This document shows, piece by piece, positions 35,241 through 44,602 of a DNA stretch of 64,000 nt. Made by a program: the position numbers and the translations under genes. This DNA is from Rhizobium leguminosarum. GTDB lineage: Bacteria > Pseudomonadota > Alphaproteobacteria > Rhizobiales > Rhizobiaceae. The notes beneath the pieces are model-generated. The model worked only from the letters and a program-made list of their open reading frames with translations, did not search any database and was not told the DNA's origin. Within the stretch, counting starts at the first letter, position 1. Each line of letters starts with the position of its first letter. The stretch lies in the NCBI RefSeq assembly GCF_017876795.1, contig NZ_JAGIOR010000006.1:50162-114161 (forward strand). Direction: 5' to 3'.

Positions 35241-38200
35241 ATGGGGAAAATCAGCTCCGATATAAAGGGTGAGCCGATCATGACCAAACACATGACCAAT
35301 GGGGGAGAGAACGGTGCGCGGGGACTGTACGATCCCGCCAACGAACACGATGCCTGCGGTGTCGGCTCCGTCGCCCATATGAAGGGTGAGAAGTCGCACC
35401 AGATCGTCAAGGAGGGCTTGGTCATGCTCGAGAACATGGCGCATCGCGGCGCCGTCGGCGCCGATCCCCTGGTGGGTGACGGCGCCGGCATCCTGGTGCA
35501 GATCCCCGACCGGTTCTTCCGCGAGGAGATGGCGGCGCAGGGCATCACCCTGCCGCCGGCCGGCGAATATGGCGTCGGCCACTTCTTCATGCCGCGCGAT
35601 GAAAAGCAGATCGAGCACTTCGAGAGGGTGATCAAGGACGTCATTGAAGAGGAAGGCCAGGTCCTGATCGGCTTTCGTGATGTGCCGGTCGACAATTCCT
35701 CGCTCTCCAAGGCGCCTTACGCCACTGCGACGGAGCCGCATCACGTGCAGGTCTTCATCGGCGCCGGCGAGAATGCCGAGAACAACGACGAGTTCGAGCG
35801 CCGGCTGTTCGAGCTGCGCAAGGTGATCTCCAACCGCATCTATGACGAATTCGATGGCGAGGAGAGCAATTTCTGTCCGGTGTCGCTGTCGTCGGCGACG
35901 GTGGTTTACAAGGGCATGCTCCTGGCCTATCAGGTCGGCGCCTATTATAAGGATCTTTCGGACCCGCGTTTCGAAAGCGCGCTCGCCGTGGTGCATCAAC
36001 GCTTCTCGACCAACACCTTCCCGTCGTGGAAGCTTGCGCATCCCTACCGTATGGTCGCCCATAACGGCGAAATCAACACGCTGCGCGGCAACGTCAACTG
36101 GATGGCGGCGCGCCAGGCCTCGGCCTTCTCGCCGCTGTTCAGAAAAGACATTTCCAAACTCTGGCCGACCTTCTCTAAAGAGCAGTCGGACACGGCCTTT
36201 TTCGACGATGTGCTCGAATTCCTCGTGCGCTGCGATTATTCGATGGCGCATGCCATGATGATGCTGATCCCGGAGGCCACCGGCGACCAGTCGATGGCCG
36301 CCGACCTTCAGGCTTTCTACGAATATCACGCCGCACTGATGGAACCGTGGGACGGGCCGGCTGTGATGGTCTTTACCAACGGCCGCCAAATCGGTGCGAT
36401 GCTGGACCGCAACGGCCTGCGGCCGTTGCGCTATCTCATCACTAATGACAATCGCTTCATCATGGCGTCCGAAGCCGGGGTCTTGCCGGTTTCGGAGGAG
36501 AAGATCATTCAAAAGGGGCGCCTGCAGCCGGGCAAGATTCATCTGCTCGACATGGGAGAAGGCCGCATCATTTCCGACGACGAGGTGAAGTCGAAGCTTG
36601 CGGCGGCGCATCCCTATCGCAGCTGGCTCGACCGCACCCAGCTCATCCTCGAAGAACTGGAGCCGGTGGAGCCGCGGGCGCTGCGCCGCGACGTGTCGCT
36701 GCTCGACCGCCAGCAGGCCTTCGGCTACACACTCGATGATATCGACATCCTGATGCCGCCGATGGTGACGACGGGCGAGGAAGCGACCGGCTCAATGGGC
36801 GGGGATACCCCAATCTCGGCGATGTCCGAAAAACCCAAGCTGCTTTACACTTATTTCAAGCAGAAATTCGCGCAGGTGACGAACCCGCCGATCGACCCGA
36901 TCCGGGAGAAAATTATCATGAGCCTCGTCTCCTTCATCGGACCGCGGCCGAACATTCTCGACCATGAAGGCATGGCAAACGCTACACGCCTCAAAGTGCG
37001 TCAGCCGATCCTCACCAATGGCGATCTCGAAAAGATCCTCTCGATCGGCCATACCGAAGATCGTTTAGACACCAAGACGCTCGATCTCAGCTATGACATC
37101 GAGCGCGGCGCAGCGGGCATGCCCGAAATGCTCGACCGGCTCTGCGAGCTCGCGGAAGCCGCCGTCAAGGGCGGCTACAACATCATCGTGCTCTCCGACC
37201 GCCAGATAGGACCAGATCGGATTGCCATTCCTGCGTTGCTTGCCACAGCGGCGGTGCACCATCACCTGATCCGCAAGGGGCTTCGCACCTCGGTCGGTCT
37301 GGTCATCGAGACCGGTGAGCCGCGTGAGGTGCACCATTTCTGCCTGCTCGCCGGCTACGGCGCCGAGGCAATCAACCCCTATCTCGCCTTCGATACGCTG
37401 CTCGACATGCAAGCCCAGGGTAAATTCCCGAAGGAAGTGGATGCCTCCGAAATCGTCGACCGATACATCAAGACAGTCGGCAACGGGATCCTCAAGGTCA
37501 TGTCGAAGATGGGCATCTCGACCTATCAGTCCTATTGCGGCGCGCAGATTTTCGATGCGATCGGCCTCTCGTCGGAGCTGGTCGACAAGTACTTCTTCGG
37601 CACCGCGACGAGGATCGAAGGCATCGGCCTCGACGTGATCGCCGAAGAGACCGTCTCCCGCCACGCTGCGGCTTTCGGCACGGATCCGCTGCTGGCGACG
37701 ACGCTCGACATCGGCGGCGAATATACCTACCGCATGCGCGGCGAAAGCCATGCCTGGACACCGGGTGCGGTTGCCGCTCTTAAGCACGCCGTGCGCGACA
37801 ATGCCGAGGATCGCTACCGCGAATTCGCGGAGATGGTGAACAATTCGGCAAACACGATCCGCGGGCTGTGCAAGATCAAGAGCGCCGAGGCGCTCGGCCG
37901 CAAGCCGATTTCGATCGACGAGGTCGAGCCGGCGGCCGATATTGTCAAGCGCTTCTCGACCGGGGCCATGTCCTTCGGTTCGATCTCCAAAGAGGCGCAT
38001 ACGACGCTGGCGATTGCCATGAACCGGATCGGCGGCAAGTCGAACAGCGGCGAGGGCGGCGAGGAATCCGACCGTTATATGCCGCTTCCCGACGGTTCGA
38101 TGAACCCGGAACGTTCGGCGATCAAGCAGATCGCATCGGGCCGTTTCGGCGTCACCACCGAATATCTCGTCAACGCCGATGTGCTGCAGATCAAGCTGGC

Positions 38201-39851
38201 GCAGGGCGCCAAGCCCGGCGAAGGCGGCCAGCTGCCCGGCCATAAGGTCGATGCGACCATCGCCAAGACCCGCCACTCCTCGCCGGGTGTCGGCCTGATC
38301 TCGCCGCCGCCCCACCACGACATCTACTCGATCGAGGATCTGACGCAGAAGGTCTTCGATCTGAAGAACGTCAACTCGATCGCCCTCGTCACGGTCAAGC
38401 TGGCCGCCGTAATCGGTATCGGCACGATTGCCGCTGGCGTCGCCAAGGCCCGCGCTGACTACATCACGATTTCTGGCTGCGACGGGGGCACAGGAGCCTC
38501 GACAATGACTTCGATCAGGCATGCCGGTATTCCCTGGGAGATCGGCCTTGCCGAGACCCAACAGGCGCTGGTGCAGACCGGCCTGCGGTCGCGCGTCGGG
38601 CTGCAGGTGGATGGCGGCCTCAAGACCGGTCGCGACGTCATCATCGGGGCGATGCTCGGCGCCGACGAATTCGGCTTTGCTACCGCGCCGCTGATCGCGG
38701 CCGGCTGTATTATGTGCCGCAAGTGCCATCTCAACACTTGTCCGGTGGGCCTGGCGACCCAGGAACCGGTGCTGCGCAAACGCTTCAGGGGTACGCCGGA
38801 ACACGTCATCAACTACTTCTTCTTCGTTGCCAACGAAGTGCGCGAAATTCTAGCCTCGCTCGGCTTCACCCGGCTCGACGAGATCATCGGTGCCTCGGAG
38901 CTTCTGGAGAAGGACGAGATGCGGGCGAATTGGAAGGCCAAGGGGCTCGACTTCAGCCGGATCTTCCACAAGGTCGATGCTCCCAGGCAAGAGACCTTCT
39001 GGACGAGCCGGCAGCAGCACCCGATCGACGATATTCTCGACCGCGCGCTGATGGCGAACTCTGAGCCGGCGCTGACGGCCAAGACACCCGTTGCCTTCGA
39101 AGTCGGGATCAAGAACGTCGACCGCGCGGCGGGCGCGATGCTCTCCGGCGAGGTCGCCAAGCGTTATGGCCATCGCGGGCTGAAGGAAGACACGATCAAT
39201 GTGACGTTTCGCGGCACGGCCGGCCAGAGCTTCGGTGCTTTCCTGGCGCGCGGCATCACCTTCAACCTGATCGGCGATGGCAACGACTATGTCGGCACGG
39301 GGCTTTCGGGCGGCAAGATCATCATCCGGCCGCCGGAAAATTCGCGGATCGTCGCCGAGAACTCGATCATCGTCGGCAACACCGTGCTTTACGGCGCGAC
39401 CGAGGGCGAATGTTACTTCCGCGGTGTGGCGGGCGAACGGTTCGCCGTCCGCAACTCGGGAGCGATCGCCATTGTCGAGGGTGTCGGCGACCATGGCTGC
39501 GAATACATGACCGGCGGCCGCGTCGTCGTGCTCGGCGCCACCGGCCGCAATTTCGCGGCCGGCATGTCGGGCGGCATTGCCTATGTGCTCGACGAAACCG
39601 GTGATCTCACCAGCCGTTGCGACATAGAGTCGGTGGAGCTCGAGCAAGTACACGAAGCAAACGTCGCCGTCCCTGATGATAAGGCAGGCCATGACGAGGA
39701 GCGCCTCTACCAGCTGATCTCCAACCACCTCCACTATACTGGCTCGGCCCGTGCCAAGCAGATCTTGGACAACTGGGGCGACTACCGCTCGAAATTCCGA
39801 AAGGTCGTGCCGGCGCGTACTGATGGAAAAGGAAACAGGAAATGCCAGTAA
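35241..39851 (+). CDS. gltB: Glutamate synthase (GOGAT) large subunit
   Basis: The large subunit transfers the amide of glutamine to 2-oxoglutarate. The 1536-residue protein has a 38-residue leader before the catalytic Cys39 (EHDACGVGSVAHMKGEKSHQ), which becomes the N-terminus after cleavage in this family. The class II amidotransferase domain follows (RFSTNTFPSWKLAHPYRMVA, HNGEINTLRGN), then a central domain, the FMN-binding region (MSFGSISKEAHTTLAIAMN, ISGCDGGTGASTMTS), the 3Fe-4S motif CRKCHLNTCPVGLATQ and the C-terminal beta helix (GNTVLYGATEGECYFRG). ATG 35241 has AGGAGG 7 bases upstream. The small subunit gltD is not in the window. Confidence 0.95.
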   Translation: MGKISSDIKGEPIMTKHMTNGGENGARGLYDPANEHDACGVGSVAHMKGEKSHQIVKEGLVMLENMAHRGAVGADPLVGDGAGILVQIPDRFFREEMAAQGITLPPAGEYGVGHFFMPRDEKQIEHFERVIKDVIEEEGQVLIGFRDVPVDNSSLSKAPYATATEPHHVQVFIGAGENAENNDEFERRLFELRKVISNRIYDEFDGEESNFCPVSLSSATVVYKGMLLAYQVGAYYKDLSDPRFESALAVVHQRFSTNTFPSWKLAHPYRMVAHNGEINTLRGNVNWMAARQASAFSPLFRKDISKLWPTFSKEQSDTAFFDDVLEFLVRCDYSMAHAMMMLIPEATGDQSMAADLQAFYEYHAALMEPWDGPAVMVFTNGRQIGAMLDRNGLRPLRYLITNDNRFIMASEAGVLPVSEEKIIQKGRLQPGKIHLLDMGEGRIISDDEVKSKLAAAHPYRSWLDRTQLILEELEPVEPRALRRDVSLLDRQQAFGYTLDDIDILMPPMVTTGEEATGSMGGDTPISAMSEKPKLLYTYFKQKFAQVTNPPIDPIREKIIMSLVSFIGPRPNILDHEGMANATRLKVRQPILTNGDLEKILSIGHTEDRLDTKTLDLSYDIERGAAGMPEMLDRLCELAEAAVKGGYNIIVLSDRQIGPDRIAIPALLATAAVHHHLIRKGLRTSVGLVIETGEPREVHHFCLLAGYGAEAINPYLAFDTLLDMQAQGKFPKEVDASEIVDRYIKTVGNGILKVMSKMGISTYQSYCGAQIFDAIGLSSELVDKYFFGTATRIEGIGLDVIAEETVSRHAAAFGTDPLLATTLDIGGEYTYRMRGESHAWTPGAVAALKHAVRDNAEDRYREFAEMVNNSANTIRGLCKIKSAEALGRKPISIDEVEPAADIVKRFSTGAMSFGSISKEAHTTLAIAMNRIGGKSNSGEGGEESDRYMPLPDGSMNPERSAIKQIASGRFGVTTEYLVNADVLQIKLAQGAKPGEGGQLPGHKVDATIAKTRHSSPGVGLISPPPHHDIYSIEDLTQKVFDLKNVNSIALVTVKLAAVIGIGTIAAGVAKARADYITISGCDGGTGASTMTSIRHAGIPWEIGLAETQQALVQTGLRSRVGLQVDGGLKTGRDVIIGAMLGADEFGFATAPLIAAGCIMCRKCHLNTCPVGLATQEPVLRKRFRGTPEHVINYFFFVANEVREILASLGFTRLDEIIGASELLEKDEMRANWKAKGLDFSRIFHKVDAPRQETFWTSRQQHPIDDILDRALMANSEPALTAKTPVAFEVGIKNVDRAAGAMLSGEVAKRYGHRGLKEDTINVTFRGTAGQSFGAFLARGITFNLIGDGNDYVGTGLSGGKIIIRPPENSRIVAENSIIVGNTVLYGATEGECYFRGVAGERFAVRNSGAIAIVEGVGDHGCEYMTGGRVVVLGATGRNFAAGMSGGIAYVLDETGDLTSRCDIESVELEQVHEANVAVPDDKAGHDEERLYQLISNHLHYTGSARAKQILDNWGDYRSKFRKVVPARTDGKGNRKCQ

Positions 39852-40289
39852 TTGTTGCCGCGCCGATTGGGGGAATGGAAAGACCGATACGGGTCGCATC
39901 TGGACCTACGTCCGGGATGGCTGGCCGCTCACCGGACACTTGCCGCCGCAGATATGGTTCTTGGGACGACTCTTGCGGCACCTTCAAAGAGGCACCGTTT
40001 GGTCGGTGCGGCCGCATTCTGGAACGCGAGCGGGATAGCGGCAGCCAAAATTGCCGCGGGAAGCCTTTTTTGCAAGGAAGCTGCGCTGCATCCGCTATCC
40101 TCTTTTTGGCGCTATAAATGCCGGTAACAGCCAGAGAAATTGCGTTGGAGAAATGCGCGCCTCGCGCAAAGTTCGCTGTCAGTGCCCTCGTCGGAGGGAT
40201 CATCCTGGAGCAGAGGCGGTATTCGCGCACCGGCAGCCTCACTTCGGGATCGTCTCGCAAACGCAAAGGGCCTGAAGAAGTGGCGCAGC
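39852..40289. other. No gene recognised (438 bp after gltB)
   Basis: Short frames exist, one starting at ATG 39842 overlapping the gltB stop, but none has a recognisable pattern or a convincing continuation, and they overlap each other in several frames. gltD might have been expected here; it is absent. The stretch may be a degraded gene. Confidence 0.5.
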
Positions 40290-40511
40290 CTACCCCTGCG
40301 ATTCCCTTTGGTCACGAGGCGCGAGGGGAATACTGCCGCCAGACCCCAACATTAATTTACGAATAGCCCGCGATACGTCCGATGGGGAGGCAAATAGCTG
40401 ACCGTCAAGCTCATGTACGTGAAATTTGACGGCAATGAACTTCAACGAACCGTTGTGTGGAATGACGATGCCGACCGGAATGCCGGCATATTCGATCACC
40501 TGTCTGGTCAT
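40290..40511 (-). CDS. Small conserved hypothetical protein (73 aa)
   Basis: The frame starts MTRQVIEYAGIPVGIVIPHN and continues GSLKFIAVKFHVHELDGQLF with a short basic tail. It resembles small uncharacterised proteins common on rhizobial plasmids. The longer frame to 40667 was rejected because its first 52 residues look unlike protein. Transcribed toward gltB, with no obvious partner. Confidence 0.5.
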   Translation of the reverse strand: MTRQVIEYAGIPVGIVIPHNGSLKFIAVKFHVHELDGQLFASPSDVSRAIRKLMLGSGGSIPLAPRDQRESQG

Positions 40512-40935
40512 GACGGCCTTCCTTGTCAAGCTCTCGAACGCGTGGTTGAATAGCATATGACTTAGTAGACTATAAGGCGCAGACATTTGCATGACGATGC
40601 CAGTCCATCCCAAATAAACCCTCGGCGATAGAAAAGAATTCCAGTTCACAATCCCACATTGTAACATCCGACAGGCATCAGCCGTTCAAAAAATTAGGCG
40701 GACACCTGGAAACGACCAATCTGCTAAACCTGCATCCACAGGCAAGGTGATCCAGGAAAGACGGCTTAGCGAACCGACGCTCCATTGGCTTTCGCCCGAA
40801 AGCGTCATCGGGAATAGTCTGATCACGGACGAGCTCTATGGGGTTTGCACCACCGATCCCGACGACCTGCTGAAGCGGACCCGTCAGAAAGGCCATGCCG
40901 TTCCCGCTGCTCACGAAGGAGAGACCGACGCTTCG
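40512..40935. other. No gene recognised (424 bp)
   Basis: Only scattered frames occur, including 40747-40938 on the plus strand (MIQERRLSEPTLHWLSPESV), which has no recognised pattern. The segment ends where an IS66-type terminal sequence starts (40936). Confidence 0.4.
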
Positions 40936-41160
40936 TAACCGCTGTTCCACTCCCACCTTGCCCGTAGTCACCTGATCTGTGATCGGCTTTATGGATGAAG
41001 AACGGGAGTTTCTCCATGGAGACTTTTGAGGCGCCCGTATCATGCCCTTCGTTACGCTCGACTCCGGTGCGCCCGCGGCGGCGCTGCGTGGAACATCGCC
41101 AGGCAACGGTCAGTCGTCCCATTCGCTCCGGCCGCTGCCGACTGAGTTGCCCAAGGCGAC
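40936..41160 (+). mobile_element. IS66-family remnant (left end and start of tnpA)
   Basis: GTAACCGCTGTTCCACTCCC and the following TGATCTGTGATCGGCTTTAT, then GGGAGTTTCTCCATGGA, match the left end of the IS66 element at 49016-49100 almost base for base. A tnpA-like start (METFEAPVSC) follows, but the frame soon decays. Only the first roughly 200 bases of the element are recognisable. Confidence 0.7.
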
Positions 41161-41404
41161 GCGAACGTGGGCAGATCCGTGTTTTAAGGTATTTGCTTGC
41201 TAAGCAAGCTGGGCGCAGAGTTCGATCCCTTTCAAGGCGAACGCTCGCCTCTCAGTGGCAAGTGACTTCCAGAAGCGGCTGATGCAAATAGAACGATAGC
41301 CTTGGGCATGGCTCGGGGAAACCCTAAAAAGTGATCTCAACAAAAATAAAGGTCTTCTTAAAGTTGCGAAACGCCGCTAGTCTTCCCGCGAGAGGGAGGC
41401 AGCA

Positions 41405-42516
41405 ATGCAGATTTTCGAAAGTAATGGTACAGAGGAACAAGAAGCCGAAAAATCCGACAATCCTACCGTTGTTGTCGATGTTGCCGCCAGCTTCACCTAC
41501 GCATCTTACCAAAATGCCATTCCGGTAATCCGCTCGATTCAGATTGAGAATAATACTGATAGGCACATTGAAAACTGCCGTCTCGACCTGACGTCTTCGC
41601 CTTCGTTCCTAAGGCCGAAATCATGGATTGTTGATCGCCTGATGCCGGGCGATCGCCTTCCGCTGGTCGATCGGAAAGTCGAATTCGACGCCGCCTATCT
41701 CTCCGGCCTAAATGAGGCAGAGCGCGGTGAGATCACGCTACGTCTATCCAGGGGTGGAGAGATTCTGGACGAACGACGCCTTCCCGTCAGACTGCTTGCG
41801 CGAGACGAATGGGGAGGCGTTGCCGATATGGTGCAACTGCTGCCAGCCTTCGTCATGCCGAACGATCCGGGAGTTGCCCAAATCCTGCGGATGGCAGCGG
41901 AAAGGCTAGCTGCCCACGGTCAGCCAGGAGGATTGGACGGCTATCAGTCGCAGAATCCCCAGCGAGCCTACGTGCTCGCCGCAGCTATCTATTCAGCCGT
42001 TGCCGGGATGGGGTTTCACTACGCAGAGCCGCCGGCAAGTTTTGAAAGTCGCGGCCAGAAGATTCGGCGTCCCAGCACAATTGCCGAGGAGCGCCTGGCG
42101 ACCTGTCTTGATACTACCCTTCTTTTTGCCGCCGGGCTGGAAGCCGCCGGATTGCATCCGGTCGTCTTGATGTTCGATGGGCATGCGGCAGTTGGTGTAT
42201 GGCTGTCCAAGAGAACCTTTGCCCATGCGATCGAGACGGATCATATGGAGGTCCGAAAGGCCCTGGCATCGCGCGAGTTGATAGTGTTTGAAACGACTGG
42301 CGTGACGCATCGTCCCGCCATGACCTTGGAAAGTGCACAGCGGGCCCTGGACAGCCGTCTCGGAGAAGGCGAAGCTCACGCATTCGTCGCGGCGATCGAT
42401 GTCAGGCGATCGAGAAGCGGCGGGGTTATGCCACTCGCCTCACATGAGCCGATCCGGCGCAATGTCCTCGATGACGAAATGTCACCCGTCGCAGATTTGC
42501 CACTTCCCTCAGCCCC
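41405..42516 (+). pseudogene. N-terminal part of a DUF4011/DUF3320-type helicase protein, cut by an IS
   Basis: The frame starts MQIFESNGTEEQEAEKSDNP with GAGGGAGG 7 bases upstream and encodes about 370 native residues. It shows a beta-rich N-terminal domain (VVVDVAASFTYASYQNAIPV) and a transglutaminase-like segment (RLATCLDTTLLFAAGLEAAG, LHPVVLMFDGHAAVGVWL), the N-terminal pattern of very large proteins with DUF4011, a superfamily 1 helicase and DUF3320. Some such proteins are anti-phage systems. The IS end at 42517 supplies the last 20 codons, so the helicase part is lost. Family recognition is from memory of such N-termini. Confidence 0.6.
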
Positions 42517-43594
42517 GACCGTGTTGCACGGATCAGATGGTAATCAGCATTTAGCCTTTCAGCAAATGATCAGCTGACACGCTCGTAGTTGGCCCTTCCA
42601 AAGGCGGACATACGGTTGAGCGCACTGGCGGCGATGTGCGTTTCGGTGGTCTGGTTTTCGATGTTCCTGGCGTGCAGCCGGTCACCGATGACCGACTTCC
42701 AGCGCCCTATCTGAGTTTCGATCCGGGATCTCTGATTATAACCGGTCGCGGCCTGCCAGGCCATCCGGCCGTGTTTGGCGATATGCTCGATATGCTGGTT
42801 CCGCTGGCAATTGCCGCCGGGAACAGCGTTCTTCGGAGGCGGGACAACGACATCGACTTCATGTCCGAAAGCGGCCGCCAGGCAATCTGAAACGCCAGAG
42901 CCATCATAGGCGCCGTCTGCCAGAAACCGACCTACCGGTGCATCGACACGTTTGAGAAGACTTGGAAGCACGGTCTCGTCGCCAACGTGCTCGGTCGTCA
43001 GTTCGGATGCGAGAATGTCTCCGCTGTCAGGATCGAGGGCAAGGTGCAGCTTTCGCCAGGTCTTACGAGCGCCTTTGGCACCGTGCTTGTGACCGTTCCA
43101 GCCAACCTCGCTGTAAACCTTCAGTCCTGTGCTGTCCACGATCAGAGTGATCGGCTTGTCGGACGCACGGCGCTTTTGTGCCACCTTCAGGCCCATGCCG
43201 CGCCGAGAAAGGGTCGAGAAATCCGGCACCGGCAGGGCCAACCCCATCAGCTTCGCAATCGACCGCATGAAGCCTTGGGTCTGGCGCAACGCCAGGCTGA
43301 ACGTAACTCGCAGTGTCAGGCAGATCTCGATCGCAAGATCGGAATACCTGCGCTGTCCGCCCGGCGTCTGGCGCCGTGCCGCCATCCATTCTTGCGCGAC
43401 ATCCTCCGAAACCCAGATCGTCAGATCGCCTCGACGGCGCAGGCTCTCGTTATACGCCGGCCAGTTCGTAACCCGGTACCGCCCCTTCTGGAATTTGCCA
43501 CGACGGCTATCGTGAAATTTGTAGGGCATCGGACCGGCTCACAGTTGGGAAAAATGCGGCAATAGCTCCCCAACACGATCCGTGCAACACGGTC
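42517..43594 (-). mobile_element. IS5-family (IS903-group) element, 1078 bp
   Basis: Perfect 18-bp inverted repeats GACCGTGTTGCACGGATC (42517-42534) and its complement (43577-43594) bound the element; one transposase fills it. The left flank is inside the helicase-type gene; the right flank retains only 3 bases before IS6-family copy 2 starts, so the expected 9-bp duplication cannot be confirmed. Confidence 0.85.
42570..43529 (-). CDS. IS5-family (IS903-group) transposase
   Basis: A 319-residue DDE transposase starting MPYKFHDSRRGKFQKGRYRV. Motifs include NWPAYNESLRRRGDLTIWVS, LIVDSTGLKVYSEVGWNGHK (first Asp), FLADGAYDGSGVSDCLAAA (second Asp) and YNQRSRIETQIGRWKSVIGD (Glu in the Y-R-E signature). 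Length and layout match the IS903 group. Intact. Confidence 0.93.
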   Translation of the reverse strand: MPYKFHDSRRGKFQKGRYRVTNWPAYNESLRRRGDLTIWVSEDVAQEWMAARRQTPGGQRRYSDLAIEICLTLRVTFSLALRQTQGFMRSIAKLMGLALPVPDFSTLSRRGMGLKVAQKRRASDKPITLIVDSTGLKVYSEVGWNGHKHGAKGARKTWRKLHLALDPDSGDILASELTTEHVGDETVLPSLLKRVDAPVGRFLADGAYDGSGVSDCLAAAFGHEVDVVVPPPKNAVPGGNCQRNQHIEHIAKHGRMAWQAATGYNQRSRIETQIGRWKSVIGDRLHARNIENQTTETHIAASALNRMSAFGRANYERVS

Positions 43595-43597
43595 ACG

Positions 43598-44416
43598 GGC
43601 ACTGTAACGTTAACCGGGCGTCGAGCAAAATGTGGGATCTGGCGGCATGACCCGACTTGCCCGTGATCCTCTTTATCGTCGCCACCGATTTCCAGCCGAT
43701 GTGATTGCACATGCCGTTTGGCTTTATTTCCGGTTTCCGCTCAGTCTGCGCATGGTCGAGGATATGCTGGCGGCGCGTGGGGTCATCGTATCTCACCAAA
43801 CCGTGAGGCTCTGGGCTGAGAAATTCGGAGGGCACTTTGCCAACGATATCCGGAAGCGATCGACCGGCAAGCTCGGCGACAAATGGCACCTCGATGAGGT
43901 CGTCATCTCCATTGGCGGCAAGAAACACTGGCTTTGGCGCGCCGTCGATCAGGACGGCTTCGTCCTTGATGTTCTGGTCCAGAACCGCCGAAATGTCAAA
44001 GCTGCAAAGCGTCTGATGCGAAAGCTTCTGAAAGGGCAAGGTCGTTCACCGCGTGTGATGATCACCGACAAACTTCGGTCCTATGGCGCCGCAAAACGCG
44101 ATATCATGCCAGGTGTCGAGCATCGCTCGCACAAGGGATTGAACAATCGTGCTGAGAATTCTCATCAACCGACCCGGCGGCGAGAACGGATCATGAAGGG
44201 CTTCAAGTCAGCCCGACATCTCCAGCGTTTTGCTTCAATTCATGACCCTGTTGCCAACCTTTTTCACATTCCACGCCACGAGATCTCATCAGACCATCAC
44301 CGCGAACTGAGAACCGAAGCTATGCAGATGTGGAACGAAATCGCACGCCTGCAAACCGCATAAGCGAAAGCCGTGGGACCCCATTTTTGACTAGTGCCGA
44401 TTAACTTTACAGTGCC
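43598..44416 (+). mobile_element. IS6-family element, copy 2 of 6
   Basis: Same 819 bp and ends as copy 1. The right flank GTTTAAGC (44417-44424) is the reverse complement of the right flank of copy 3, marking an inversion of the 186 bp between them. The left flank abuts the IS5-family element. Confidence 0.93.
43632..44363 (+). CDS. IS6-family DDE transposase (copy 2)
   Basis: Translation identical to copy 1 (243 residues, WHLDEVV / ITDKLRSYG / RAENSH triad). Intact and presumably active, since this copy took part in the inversion that produced copy 3. Confidence 0.95.
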   Translation: MGSGGMTRLARDPLYRRHRFPADVIAHAVWLYFRFPLSLRMVEDMLAARGVIVSHQTVRLWAEKFGGHFANDIRKRSTGKLGDKWHLDEVVISIGGKKHWLWRAVDQDGFVLDVLVQNRRNVKAAKRLMRKLLKGQGRSPRVMITDKLRSYGAAKRDIMPGVEHRSHKGLNNRAENSHQPTRRRERIMKGFKSARHLQRFASIHDPVANLFHIPRHEISSDHHRELRTEAMQMWNEIARLQTA

Positions 44417-44602
44417 GTTTAAGCAGCTAGCGGCGGTGGGAGCAGGCCGGCCTCTGGGTCGCGACGGTTTTCCGCAAGGCCCATGGACGCCGGAGCTGTT
44501 GGCTGAGGCGATATCAAAGATTGACTCCAACCGGCTCGGCGTTGATTTGAGAACAGTCCAGCTATGGTTTCAAGAGAACGACAAGGGAATCAGCCCTTCG
44601 AA
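44417..44602 (+). pseudogene. Inverted gene fragment between IS6 copies 2 and 3 (RcgA-like?)
   Basis: The open frame reads FKQLAAVGAGRPLGRDGFPQ and then GPWTPELLAEAISKIDSNRL, VDLRTVQLWFQENDKGISP. If the segment is turned round and joined at the 8-bp repeat, the frame continues upstream into the DNA right of copy 3, giving NGKIFVPPPGDGRDFKDLFK before KQLAAVG. This is the N-terminal part of a plasmid protein that I think belongs to the RcgA family, with an HTH-like pattern; that name is tentative. The rest of the gene is missing. Confidence 0.6.

Noticed and set aside
37065..38804. 579-residue open frame on the minus strand opposite gltB
   Set aside because: gltB is continuous and fully recognisable across this stretch; the reverse frame is a codon-bias shadow, as is the 461-residue one at 35226-36611.
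30670..44416. Composite transposon between IS6 copies 1 and 2 carrying glnA-gltB
   Set aside because: The outer flanks GATCAGAA and GTTTAAGC do not match, so there is no sign that the segment moved as a unit.
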